Shown piece by piece: positions 7,793 through 16,452 of a stretch of DNA of 58,366 nucleotides. Each line of letters begins with the position of its first letter. Position 1 is the first letter of the stretch. The notes under the pieces are model-generated. The model was not told where the DNA came from, searched no databases, and saw nothing but the letters and a program-made list of their open reading frames with translations. The position numbers and the translations under genes were made by a program. Source of the DNA: Cytophagaceae bacterium (GTDB taxonomy: Bacteria > Bacteroidota > Bacteroidia > Cytophagales > Spirosomataceae). Location of the stretch: positions 1-58,366 of the forward strand of contig CANFVE010000017.1 of the NCBI GenBank assembly GCA_947450365.1, given 5' to 3'.

Positions 7793-10621
7793 ATGCAAGA
7801 GCCTACCGATTTGACCGGATTTTCGCACATCGAGGTGTTAGGCGCCCGCGAGCATAATTTGAAAAATATCGATGTCTCCATTCCAAGAAATCAATTAGTC
7901 GTCATCACTGGAATTTCCGGATCCGGGAAGTCCTCCCTGGCATTCGATACGATTTATGCGGAAGGCCAACGGCGTTACATGGAAAGCTTTTCCGCTTATG
8001 CTCGTTCATTTTTAGGCAATATGGAACGCCCCGATGTCGACAAAATCGAAGGGCTGTCTCCCGTGATTTCCATCGAACAAAAAACTACATCTAAAAATCC
8101 TAGATCGACGGTGGGTACGACCACCGAGATTTATGATTTTCTTCGCCTTTTATATGCCCGCGCGTCTGAAGCTTTTTCTTACCTATCAGGTGAAAAAATG
8201 GTGAGGCAGTCGGTCGATCAAATCATTCACACCCTACTGTCTCAATTTGCCAAAAGCAAGGTCGTTTTACTGGCTCCTTTGGTGAAAGGTCGTAAAGGTC
8301 ATTACCGAGAATTATTTGTTCAAATTGCCAAATGGGGCTATACCAAAGTACGTGTGGATGGCGAGGTGGTGGATTTACAAGAAAAAATGCAGTTGGACCG
8401 TTTTAAAGTCCACGACATCGAGGTTGTCATCGACCGCTTCATCGTCGAGGAATCCGAACGCGTGCGACTGTCTCAAAGTTTACAAACGGCGATGCAAGTG
8501 GGGAAAGGACAAGTGTTTGTCTTAGATGGGAAAAATCAATTGCATTATTTTTCTCAAACCCTCATGGATCCCAAAACGGGATTGTCCTATGATGAACCTG
8601 CGCCGAATTCCTTTTCATTTAATAGTCCTTATGGGGCTTGTGCTTGTTGCAACGGCCTCGGGGTCATCGAAGAAATTACCGAAGAATCGGTCATTCCAGA
8701 CCCCTCCCTCAGCATTATTCGGGGGGCCATTGCGCCAATAGGTGAATACCGAGAATTGTGGATTTTCAAACAACTTGAGGTATTGCTAAAGCCCTTTGGT
8801 GTAGGGCTTTCTACACCTATTTCCAAGTTTCCTCGGGCCGCCATGGACATCATGTTATATGGAACGAGTGAACCTGTCCCCGTACCATCCAAGAAATATG
8901 TGGGGACCGAATGGAGTACGCAATATGATGGAATTATTCATTTTTTAAAGCGCCAACAAGAGAGTGGTTCTGAGAAAACGCAGGATTGGTTAAAGGATTT
9001 TTTGGAGATAAAAAAATGTCCGGATTGTGAGGGCTATCGCTTGAAAAAGGAATCGCTGCATTTTAAGATTGACGGAAAACACATTGGGGAATTAGCCCAA
9101 ATGGATATTTCAGAATTGGAAGATTGGTTTGCTGGGGTGGAGGAAAGAATGTCGGAACGGCAGCAACAAATCGGCCATGAAGTCCTCAAAGAAATTCGTA
9201 AACGGGTGGGTTTTTTAACTCAAATCGGATTAACCTATCTGACCTTGGATCGACCGATGAAGAGTTTGTCGGGGGGAGAATCTCAGCGCATTCGCTTAGC
9301 TACGCAAATTGGAACCCAATTAGTTGGCGTCCTTTACATTATGGACGAACCTTCCATTGGCTTGCATCAGCGGGATAATGAAAAGTTGATTATCGCCCTG
9401 AAAGATTTACGGGATTTGGGGAATTCGGTGCTGGTGGTGGAGCATGACAAAGACATGATGTTGGAATCCGATTACCTCTTGGATATAGGTCCGGGCGCAG
9501 GCCGACATGGTGGCCAAGTCGTGGGTCAAGGTACTCCAACCGAGTTTTTAAAATTAGGAACGCCTACCGCAAACTACTTAAATGGCGCCTTGGAAATCGC
9601 AGTTCCCAAAACCCGTAGAAAAGGAAATGGGCATGTGATTCAATTGAAAGGTGCCACCGGGAATAATTTAAAAAAGGTTTCAGTGGATTTTCCATTAGGT
9701 AAATTCATCACGGTGACGGGGGTTTCGGGTTCGGGTAAATCGACCTTGATTCATGATACCCTCGTATTGAAATTGAAACAGTTTTTTGATCGTACCAAAC
9801 GTGAGCCGATGCCTTTCGCATCGATTACGGGCTTGGAACATATCGATAAGGTCATTGAGGTGGATCAATCGCCGATTGGTCGGACGCCTCGCTCCAATCC
9901 GGCTACCTATACGAATATGTACAGTGATATTCGGAGTTTGTATTGTGAATTGCCTGAATCGAAAATACGAGGTTACAAAGCGGGTCGATTTAGTTTTAAT
10001 GTGAAGGGTGGGCGATGTGAAAGCTGCGAAGGAGCCGGTCGGAAGAAAATTGAAATGGAATTTTTACCCGATGTACTTGTCGAATGCGAGGCCTGCAAAG
10101 GCAAACGGTTTAATCGGGAAACTTTAGAAGTACGTTTTAAGGGAAAGTCGATTTCGGATGTGCTGGATATGACGGTGGAGCAGGCACTTGAATTTTTTGA
10201 ACATCAGCCGCGTATTTATCGCCGAGTACAAACCTTGGCGGAAGTTGGTTTAGGCTATATTACCCTGGGCCAGCATGCGACGACCTTGTCGGGAGGTGAG
10301 GCTCAGCGCGTAAAATTAGCAGAGGAATTATCCAAAAAAGATACGGGAAAAACGCTTTATGTATTAGATGAACCGACGACGGGCTTGCATTTTAAGGATG
10401 TAAATTTATTATTGGATGTCTTGCAAAAATTGGTCGATAAGGGGAATACGGTGTTGGTAATCGAACATAATTTGGATGTCATTAAGGTGTCGGATCATGT
10501 GATTGATATGGGTCCGGAGGGTGGAAATGCAGGGGGGCAACTGATGGCTTCGGGAACTCCGGAACAAATCGCCAAAGTAAAGGGAAGTCATACGGGTCGC
10601 TTTTTGAAAAAAGAGTTATAA
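7793..10621 (+). CDS. uvrA: Excinuclease ABC subunit A
   Basis: The 942-residue damage-recognition ATPase of nucleotide excision repair loads UvrB on lesions. It has two ABC modules: Walker A GISGSGKSS near residue 45 and GVSGSGKST near 640, signatures LSGGESQR and LSGGEAQR, and Walker B regions LYIMDEPS and LYVLDEPT. Zinc-binding cysteines are visible: GACACC plus KKCPDC in the first insert, and RCESC with ECEAC in the second. ATG 7793 is preferred because the reading frame further upstream overlaps the -7 box and terminator. Length is normal for the family. No other uvr gene lies in the window. Confidence 0.96.
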   Translation: MQEPTDLTGFSHIEVLGAREHNLKNIDVSIPRNQLVVITGISGSGKSSLAFDTIYAEGQRRYMESFSAYARSFLGNMERPDVDKIEGLSPVISIEQKTTSKNPRSTVGTTTEIYDFLRLLYARASEAFSYLSGEKMVRQSVDQIIHTLLSQFAKSKVVLLAPLVKGRKGHYRELFVQIAKWGYTKVRVDGEVVDLQEKMQLDRFKVHDIEVVIDRFIVEESERVRLSQSLQTAMQVGKGQVFVLDGKNQLHYFSQTLMDPKTGLSYDEPAPNSFSFNSPYGACACCNGLGVIEEITEESVIPDPSLSIIRGAIAPIGEYRELWIFKQLEVLLKPFGVGLSTPISKFPRAAMDIMLYGTSEPVPVPSKKYVGTEWSTQYDGIIHFLKRQQESGSEKTQDWLKDFLEIKKCPDCEGYRLKKESLHFKIDGKHIGELAQMDISELEDWFAGVEERMSERQQQIGHEVLKEIRKRVGFLTQIGLTYLTLDRPMKSLSGGESQRIRLATQIGTQLVGVLYIMDEPSIGLHQRDNEKLIIALKDLRDLGNSVLVVEHDKDMMLESDYLLDIGPGAGRHGGQVVGQGTPTEFLKLGTPTANYLNGALEIAVPKTRRKGNGHVIQLKGATGNNLKKVSVDFPLGKFITVTGVSGSGKSTLIHDTLVLKLKQFFDRTKREPMPFASITGLEHIDKVIEVDQSPIGRTPRSNPATYTNMYSDIRSLYCELPESKIRGYKAGRFSFNVKGGRCESCEGAGRKKIEMEFLPDVLVECEACKGKRFNRETLEVRFKGKSISDVLDMTVEQALEFFEHQPRIYRRVQTLAEVGLGYITLGQHATTLSGGEAQRVKLAEELSKKDTGKTLYVLDEPTTGLHFKDVNLLLDVLQKLVDKGNTVLVIEHNLDVIKVSDHVIDMGPEGGNAGGQLMASGTPEQIAKVKGSHTGRFLKKEL

Positions 10622-10693
10622 ATTATCAATTTTTGATTTTTTTCTTAGGGAAAAATCCGCTAGTTTTCGTCATTATTTCATCACAAAATAGAT

Positions 10694-12004
10694 ATGCTTC
10701 CTCAGCTTTTTTTTATTGGTCTTTTGGCGGGAATGGGTTATTTGATTGCGAATCGCTTTCGTTGGATCGCAGCCTCTATTCACATGACGCAGCCGGTGCC
10801 GATGAATGACCAACCGAGTCTTCGTTGGAAACGCGTTTTATTACTCGCATTCGGTCAAAAAAAGATGTTTCAAAAGCCCCTGGTCGGTATTTTTCATTTC
10901 TTGATTTATGTGGGGTTTGTGTTGATTAATGTCGAGATACTCGAAATTATCCTCGATGGGATTTTGGGGACGCATCGGCTTTTCGCGCCGTTTTTAGGTG
11001 ATTTTTATCGGTTTTTAATCAACTATTTCGAATGCTTAGCGGCGGGCGTATTTGTGGCCTGTGTGGTATTTTTTGCGCGGCGGTTTTTGCTCGGGCTTGG
11101 GCGTTTGCAGGCGAGTCAGCATGCGGAATTAAAAGGTTTTCCGATCCGCGATGCCTATACGATTTTGGGCATTGAATGTGTGTTGATGATTGCTTTATGG
11201 ACCATGAATACAACGGATGCAGTTTTACAAATGCGGGGCGAGGAGCATTACCTGGCGGTGGGTTCTTTTGTGGTGTCTGGTCAGTTCATTCCATGGTTTG
11301 AATCTTTTACGACGGGGACTTTGCTCATGCTGGAAAGGACAGCTTGGTGGTTTCATATTTCTGGGATTTTAGGCTTTGCATGGTATGTGACCTATTCCAA
11401 ACATTTACATATCTTTTTTGCTTTTCCGGCGGCGTATTATTCGAGTTTAGAATCGTCGGGAAAAATGGGGGCGATGTCTTCGGTGACGCATGAGGTGAAG
11501 TTGATGTTAGGCCAACCCGTCGAAAGCCAAGAAGCGGGTGCAGCGGTAAAATTTGGGGCAAAGGATGTGATGGATTTGACGTGGAAAAATGCGTTGGATG
11601 CCTATAGTTGTACGGAATGTGGTCGATGTACGGAGCAGTGTCCGGCGAATCAAACGGGTCGCGCTTTGTCGCCACGAAAAATTATGATGGATACGCGAGA
11701 TCGTTTGGAAGAGGTGGCTCAGGTATTAAAAGTTAACCAAGGCAAATGGGTGGCGGATGATAAATCCTTGCGGGATCGCATCTCTGCGGAGGAGTTACGC
11801 GCATGCACGACGTGTCAGGCCTGCGTAGAGGCTTGCCCGATGGAGCTTTCGCCATTGAGTATCATTTTAGAGATGCGGAGATATCAAATCATGGAGGAAT
11901 CCGATGCGCCTTCGGCATGGAATTCCATGTTTGCAAATATTGAAACGAATCAGGCCCCATGGAAATTCAATCCATCGGATCGCTTAAATTGGGCAAAATC
12001 ATAA
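10694..12004 (+). CDS. Membrane Fe-S protein, HdrC/HdrD-like (NarI-like membrane part plus two 4Fe-4S motifs)
   Basis: The protein has 436 residues. The first 250 hold about five membrane helices with histidines suited to haem ligation (for example H68, H221, H237), like NarI/DsrM-type cytochrome b subunits. The C-terminal part carries two CxxCxxCxxxC clusters: C306, C309, C312, C316 and C371, C374, C377, C381, as in HdrC and GlpC ferredoxin domains. It probably passes electrons between menaquinol and a cytosolic partner. The natural partner is the CCG-domain protein at 13892; in many Bacteroidota the two genes are adjacent (from memory), but here two lipid-type genes lie between them. The hydrolase gene follows after 4 nt. 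Confidence 0.85.
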   Translation: MLPQLFFIGLLAGMGYLIANRFRWIAASIHMTQPVPMNDQPSLRWKRVLLLAFGQKKMFQKPLVGIFHFLIYVGFVLINVEILEIILDGILGTHRLFAPFLGDFYRFLINYFECLAAGVFVACVVFFARRFLLGLGRLQASQHAELKGFPIRDAYTILGIECVLMIALWTMNTTDAVLQMRGEEHYLAVGSFVVSGQFIPWFESFTTGTLLMLERTAWWFHISGILGFAWYVTYSKHLHIFFAFPAAYYSSLESSGKMGAMSSVTHEVKLMLGQPVESQEAGAAVKFGAKDVMDLTWKNALDAYSCTECGRCTEQCPANQTGRALSPRKIMMDTRDRLEEVAQVLKVNQGKWVADDKSLRDRISAEELRACTTCQACVEACPMELSPLSIILEMRRYQIMEESDAPSAWNSMFANIETNQAPWKFNPSDRLNWAKS

Positions 12005-12008
12005 GCAC

Positions 12009-12998
12009 ATGAAAAAAATTGCAATTGGATTAGTGATATTGGTGGCTATATATTTTTTGGGGCCACATCCGGAGGCGCCACGTTTGGTGGCTGAACCTAG
12101 TTGGACCGCCATCCCAGATTCAGCCTTGCAAATCGCTACATTTGTTCAGGCAAAAGAGGCTGAAAATAAGGAAATTAAGCCGAATAATGAGGCAAAAATC
12201 ATATTCGCAGATTCGTTGCATCCTCAAAAAACGAAATATGCCTTTTTGTATGTACATGGTTTTTCGGCTTCGCAGATGGAAGGAGATCCGGTGCATCGCG
12301 AGGTGGCGAAGGCCTTTGGAGGAAATTTGGTATTGGCTCGTGTCGCGGGTCATGGGGAAAAGACCTCGGATCATACCTTGGGCAGTGTGAATGCGGATGA
12401 TTATTATATGAGTGTGGAGAATTATTTGGCGGTTGCCAAGAAGTTAGGTCAGGAAGTGATTGTGATGGGTACTTCGTTTGGAGGGGCGATGTCGGTGTAT
12501 TTGGCATCGAAACATCCGGAAATTAAGGCTTTGATTTTATATGGGCCTTGCATTGAGGTGGCGGATCCGAACGCAGCCTTGTTGGATAATCCTTGGGGAT
12601 TGCAATTGGCCCGCCTCATTAAACAGGGTGAATACAATGATATTCCGGTCAAAAATCCGTTGCATGATCAATATTGGAATTTACATTATCGCTTAGAGGG
12701 TATTGTCGGCATGCAAAATTTCTTGACCCATGCGATGAAACCGGAGGTTTTTGAGGGGGTGAAATGCCCATTGTTGTTGACGTATTATTATAAAGACGAA
12801 GCGCATCAGGATAATGTGGTTTCGGTGAAGGCGATGAAGGAAATGTTTCCGTTGATCGGTACAGCAGCTAAGGATAAAAAACAGATGGCATTTCCAGATG
12901 CCGGGAATCACGTGATTACGTCGCCGATTTTGGCGGAAAAAGTGGACTTACCTGCCAAGGCGAGTATTGAATTTTTAAAGGCCTATTTAACGAATTAA
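12009..12998 (+). CDS. Alpha/beta hydrolase, membrane-anchored or exported
   Basis: The 329-residue protein has an N-terminal hydrophobic segment (residues 3-18) that acts as a membrane anchor or signal peptide. The fold is an esterase or monoacylglycerol-lipase-like alpha/beta hydrolase: oxyanion motif YVHGF near 81-85, nucleophile elbow GTSFGG with Ser156, an acid candidate in the YYKDEAHQDN segment, and a late histidine in PDAGNHVI. It starts 4 nt after the Fe-S gene and ends 1 nt before the fatty acid hydroxylase gene, so all three are almost surely co-transcribed. The pairing suggests a lipid or carotenoid ester substrate, but that is inference. Confidence 0.82.
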   Translation: MKKIAIGLVILVAIYFLGPHPEAPRLVAEPSWTAIPDSALQIATFVQAKEAENKEIKPNNEAKIIFADSLHPQKTKYAFLYVHGFSASQMEGDPVHREVAKAFGGNLVLARVAGHGEKTSDHTLGSVNADDYYMSVENYLAVAKKLGQEVIVMGTSFGGAMSVYLASKHPEIKALILYGPCIEVADPNAALLDNPWGLQLARLIKQGEYNDIPVKNPLHDQYWNLHYRLEGIVGMQNFLTHAMKPEVFEGVKCPLLLTYYYKDEAHQDNVVSVKAMKEMFPLIGTAAKDKKQMAFPDAGNHVITSPILAEKVDLPAKASIEFLKAYLTN

Positions 12999-12999
12999 T

Positions 13000-13908
13000 A
13001 TGACGCCCCAACTGATTTTATATGCTGTCCCTTTTTTCTTAATTACCCTATTGGTGGAATCCTACATTTCCTACCGGATGCATCGGGAATTTGTGGAGAC
13101 GAAGGATTCGTTGACATCCATCGGGTTAGGTTTAGGGAATTTGGCGGTAGGTACAGTCACGAAATCCATGGCCATTGTCACGTATTTTTATGTGTATGAG
13201 CATTACCGCTTGGCGGATTTGGATTCTTCTTGGTGGATGGTTTGGGTATTTGCCTTTTTTGCGGATGATGTGACCTATTATTGGTTACATCGGATATCAC
13301 ATGAGGTTCGGATTTTTTGGGCTTCACATATCGTGCATCATTCGTCGCCTAAATACAATTTAGCAGCGGCGCTACGGCAGACTTGGACGAGCCAGTTGAC
13401 GTTGACTTTCTTATTTTATGCCTGGATTCCTTTGTTGGGCGTACATCCGTTTATCGTGTTCTTTTTCCAACAAACCAGTTTGTTATACCAATATTGGATT
13501 CATACCGAGTTTATCCAAAAAATGCCCCAATGGTTTGAATACATCATGAATACGCCCTCTCACCATCGGGTGCATCACGGAATTGATTTGGAATATTTAG
13601 ATACAAATTATGGAGGAGTTATGATTATTTGGGATCGCATTTTTGGGTCTTTCCAAGCCGAAGGAGCGCGGCCCCATTATGGATTAACGAAGCAAATTGA
13701 GAGTTATAATCCGGTAAAAATTGCTTTCTATGAATGGGTTCAAATCGTCAAAGATGTGAGCCATGTGAACAATATCAAAAACCTGTGGGGCTATGTACTG
13801 GGACCGCCGGGTTGGAGTCATGATGGAAGTCGGCAGACGGTCGCTCAAATGCGGGCTACACATGGAAAAGAAACGCAAAAATCAGTGAAGGATGGAATTG
13901 AAAATTAA
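13000..13908 (+). CDS. Sterol desaturase / fatty acid hydroxylase superfamily protein
   Basis: The 302-residue protein is a di-iron membrane oxygenase of the PF04116 group. Its eight-histidine pattern is visible: H97-RIS-H101, H110-IV-H113-H114, and a later SHHRVHH cluster. Four or five hydrophobic stretches surround these motifs. Members hydroxylate or desaturate fatty acids, sterols, sphingolipids or carotenoids (CrtZ is related). The gene lies between a hydrolase and a CCG Fe-S protein and overlaps the latter by 17 nt. An electron supply from the flanking Hdr-like pair is possible but unproven. Confidence 0.85.
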   Translation: MTPQLILYAVPFFLITLLVESYISYRMHREFVETKDSLTSIGLGLGNLAVGTVTKSMAIVTYFYVYEHYRLADLDSSWWMVWVFAFFADDVTYYWLHRISHEVRIFWASHIVHHSSPKYNLAAALRQTWTSQLTLTFLFYAWIPLLGVHPFIVFFFQQTSLLYQYWIHTEFIQKMPQWFEYIMNTPSHHRVHHGIDLEYLDTNYGGVMIIWDRIFGSFQAEGARPHYGLTKQIESYNPVKIAFYEWVQIVKDVSHVNNIKNLWGYVLGPPGWSHDGSRQTVAQMRATHGKETQKSVKDGIEN

Positions 13909-14665
13909 AACCATGGCGGAGTTTCAGGCAGAAGGAAGTATGCCTGAGTTTTTGTTTTGGGTGGGTTGTTCCGGGTCTTTTGATGATCGGCAAAAAAAGG
14001 TGACTCGGGCTTTTTGTGAAATACTTCAGCGTATCGAAATATCCTTTGCCGTCCTCGGAACCGAAGAGTCCTGTACGGGAGATCCTGCGCGGCGCGCGGG
14101 CAATGAATTTTTATTTCAGATGCAGGCTTTGACAAACATTGAGGTGTTGAACATGTATGGCGTAAAAAAAATCGTGACGGCTTGTCCGCATTGTTTCAAT
14201 ACGCTGAAAAATGATTACCCGAGTTTAGGTGGAAGCTATGACGTGATTCACCACAGCGAATTATTAGCTGAGTTTATCCAATCTGGAAAAATTCAAATTC
14301 AGGCTGAACCAGAGACGGTGGCGTATCACGATTCGTGCTATTTAGGTCGGGCAAATGGCGTATATGAAGCCCCTCGCGAAATTATCGCTGGATTACAAAA
14401 AGAGGTGAAGGAATTAAAAAGTTGCCGGACCAAAGGTCTTTGTTGCGGTGCCGGCGGAGCCCAAGTATTTAAAGAACCCGAACCGGGTAAAATCGATATT
14501 CAAGTGAAAAGAACGGATGAAATCATCGAATCAGGCGCTAAAAAATTAGCCATTGCATGTCCATTTTGCATGGTGATGATTCAGGATGGATTAAATAAAT
14601 CAGGACATGAGGCCTCGATCCAAGTGGTGGATTTGGCGGAATTGGTCCAACAAGCCATGATCTAA
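13892..14665 (+). CDS. CCG-domain Fe-S protein, HdrB-like
   Basis: The 257-residue protein contains two cysteine-rich CCG domains as in heterodisulfide reductase HdrB, GlpC and LutA proteins. Cysteines seen are C26, C61, C98 and C101 (ACPHCF), then C149, C178, C184-C185 (LCCGAGG), C223 and C226 (ACPFCM). These would hold non-cubane 4Fe-4S clusters. It most likely forms a redox complex with the membrane Fe-S protein at 10694. The ATG at 13892 overlaps the desaturase gene by 17 nt; an alternative ATG lies at 13913. The next gene follows after 1 nt. Confidence 0.87.
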   Translation: MELKIKTMAEFQAEGSMPEFLFWVGCSGSFDDRQKKVTRAFCEILQRIEISFAVLGTEESCTGDPARRAGNEFLFQMQALTNIEVLNMYGVKKIVTACPHCFNTLKNDYPSLGGSYDVIHHSELLAEFIQSGKIQIQAEPETVAYHDSCYLGRANGVYEAPREIIAGLQKEVKELKSCRTKGLCCGAGGAQVFKEPEPGKIDIQVKRTDEIIESGAKKLAIACPFCMVMIQDGLNKSGHEASIQVVDLAELVQQAMI

Positions 14666-14666
14666 T

Positions 14667-15161
14667 ATGTATATACCTTTCAACGAAATTTCTGATCACG
14701 CCCGGGTTTGGGTATATCAAGCCAATCGCCCGCTAAGTGAGCCAGAGCTTGAAGGAGTTCACAGCTATTTAGCCCGCGAAATGGTAGCTTGGGCCGCCCA
14801 CGGGGAAGCACTTCAAGGTTCTTTCGATGTTCGCTTTGGTCAGGTTTTTGTGGTGGCGGTGGATGAACAAGTGAATCAAGCTTCTGGCTGTTCCATCGAC
14901 GCATCTACGCGTTGGTTCAAGGAATTAGGTGCAACGTTGGGAATTGACTTTTTCGATCGTTCCAGTGCGGTCGTCCAAAGAGAAAGCCTTCTGCTCATCC
15001 CATTCCTAGGAACGAAACAAGCGGTTTCTGACGGCATTCTAAAAGCAGATTCGCTCCTCATTCCCTTGCAAACAGCCGACGTTGCCACCTACCGAACAGG
15101 TTGGCTCGTGCCCGCAGCATCCACTTGGCTCGCCAAATATTTTCAGACTCAAAACGCCTAA
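14667..15161 (+). CDS. Conserved Bacteroidota protein of unknown function (often misnamed ABC transporter ATPase)
   Basis: This 164-residue soluble protein has no signal peptide or membrane segment. It opens with MYIPFNEISDHARVWVYQ, a start I recognise from short Bacteroidota proteins labelled 'ABC transporter ATPase'. There is no Walker A, signature or Walker B motif here, so that label is not supported. It lies 1 nt after the HdrB-like gene and 3 nt before the methionine sulfoxide reductase gene, which points to one operon. Function is unknown. Confidence 0.75.
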   Translation: MYIPFNEISDHARVWVYQANRPLSEPELEGVHSYLAREMVAWAAHGEALQGSFDVRFGQVFVVAVDEQVNQASGCSIDASTRWFKELGATLGIDFFDRSSAVVQRESLLLIPFLGTKQAVSDGILKADSLLIPLQTADVATYRTGWLVPAASTWLAKYFQTQNA

Positions 15162-15164
15162 GTC

Positions 15165-15659
15165 ATGGCCGAAGATTTACACATGATAGCGGGTTCGCGA
15201 GAAGAAAAATACGCTCATTTATTTCCACAAGTGCAGGCGCTTTTGGAGGGTGAAACGGATTTTTACGCAAATTTAGCCAATATCGCCGCGGCCATTCATG
15301 AGGTTTTTGGGTTTTTCTGGGTAGGTTTTTATTTAAATAAAGGAAAAGAATTAGTCCTTGGACCCTTTCAAGGACCCGTGGCCTGTACGCGAATTCCTTT
15401 TCACAAAGGCGTTTGCGGGCATGCCTATACGACGAATGAGGCCATCATTGTCCCCGATGTGGATCAATTTCCGGGCCATATCGCCTGTGCTTCCGCCTCG
15501 AAATCCGAAATCGTTTTACCTGTTCGCGATGCAAATGGGAATGTGGTGATGGTATTGGACGTCGATTCGGACCAATTAAATGATTTTTCCGAAATCGATC
15601 AGGTTGGTTTGCAACGCCTAATGGATTTGATTGAATTGAATTGGGAAAATTGGAACTAA
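15165..15659 (+). CDS. msrC: Free methionine-(R)-sulfoxide reductase (GAF domain)
   Basis: The 164-residue single-GAF-domain enzyme of the fRMsr family reduces free L-methionine-(R)-sulfoxide. The three conserved cysteines are C74 (ACTRIP), C84 (GVCGHA) and C108 (HIACAS); their spacing of 10 and 24 residues matches Cys84, Cys94 and Cys118 of the E. coli enzyme. It is the last gene of the plus-strand run that begins at 10694, so oxidative-stress repair is combined with redox and lipid genes. Its TAA overlaps the stop codon of the convergent psd gene by 4 nt (CTAA). Confidence 0.92.
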   Translation: MAEDLHMIAGSREEKYAHLFPQVQALLEGETDFYANLANIAAAIHEVFGFFWVGFYLNKGKELVLGPFQGPVACTRIPFHKGVCGHAYTTNEAIIVPDVDQFPGHIACASASKSEIVLPVRDANGNVVMVLDVDSDQLNDFSEIDQVGLQRLMDLIELNWENWN

Positions 15660-16315
15660 GCTAATTTCGCGATAACAGTTTCGCCACCTACGGGTTTGTC
15701 ACCGATGTTCACGCAAATTTCAGCATCGAGGGGTAAAAAGATATCGATCCGACTACCGAATTTGATGAAGCCGAATTCCGTTCCTTGTTGGACCGTATCC
15801 CCTTCCTTCGCATACCAACAAATCCGCTTCGCCAAAGCCCCCGCAATCTGACGAAATAAAACTTCCGTTCCATTTTCATGTTTGACCACGAAGGTGGTAC
15901 GCTCATTTTCCGTACTGGATTTGGGATGCCAGGCGACTAAAAACTTGCCTGGATGGTATTTGAAATAAGAAACAATCCCTGAAACAGGATTAAAATTTAT
16001 GTGTACGTTTAGGGGTGACATGAAAATGGATACTTGTCGGCGCGCGCCCTTAAAATATTCATTCTCCACTGTTTCTTCGATGACGACCACTTTCCCATCG
16101 GCTGGGGCAATGATGTGCTGGGGATTGATTTCCGTAACCCGTGTAGGTACCCGGAAAAATTGTAAAATAATGAGGTAAAAAAGAGCCGTGATGATGACCA
16201 CGCCTTCACGCACATAGACTTGTTCCGGAAAGAAGTATGCAACCACAGAATTGATGCCTAAAACGATGATTAGGGCGATGATTAATAAGCTTTTTCCTTC
16301 TCGGTGTAGTGTCAT
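15656..16315 (-). CDS. psd: Phosphatidylserine decarboxylase family protein
   Basis: About 219 residues form a short-type phosphatidylserine decarboxylase that makes phosphatidylethanolamine at the inner membrane. Two hydrophobic helices at residues 9-28 and 36-52 precede the catalytic domain. The self-cleavage site is FGSRID, where Ser188 would become the pyruvoyl group. APADGK (Asp73) and NVHIN (His105) fit the Asp-His-Ser processing triad. I place the start at ATG 16315, because a TAATTTTG -7 box lies at 16343-16350 on this strand and would put an ATG at 16339 at or before the transcript start. Tail-to-tail overlap with the sulfoxide reductase gene. Confidence 0.9.
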   Translation of the reverse strand: MTLHREGKSLLIIALIIVLGINSVVAYFFPEQVYVREGVVIITALFYLIILQFFRVPTRVTEINPQHIIAPADGKVVVIEETVENEYFKGARRQVSIFMSPLNVHINFNPVSGIVSYFKYHPGKFLVAWHPKSSTENERTTFVVKHENGTEVLFRQIAGALAKRICWYAKEGDTVQQGTEFGFIKFGSRIDIFLPLDAEICVNIGDKPVGGETVIAKLA

Positions 16316-16342
16316 ATGTTGAAATTCTCTAGGGTACAATTA

Positions 16343-16350
16343 CAAAATTA
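16343..16350 (-). promoter_or_regulatory. Candidate -7 box for psd
   Basis: On the minus strand this reads TAATTTTG (TAnnTTTG). It sits 27 nt before the ATG at 16315. No clear -33 TTTG is seen. Confidence 0.4.
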
Positions 16351-16436
16351 GCCTTTTTTGTTTAATTTTTTGATATAAATAGATAGGCAATGTCGCACAA
16401 AGGGTCTTATTATTTCTAAAAAAAGTGCATTTTTGC

Positions 16437-16452
16437 GAGACCAATTGATCTC
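16437..16452. promoter_or_regulatory. Imperfect palindrome touching a start codon
   Basis: GAGACCAATTGATCTC is a 16-bp palindrome with one mismatched pair. It ends exactly at the ATG of the membrane sensor-like gene. It could be an operator or a small start-site hairpin. Confidence 0.3.

Noticed and set aside
11325-11675. 116-codon minus-strand frame within the Fe-S gene
   Set aside because: Low-complexity Pro/His/Ser composition and antisense to a conserved cysteine-cluster gene.
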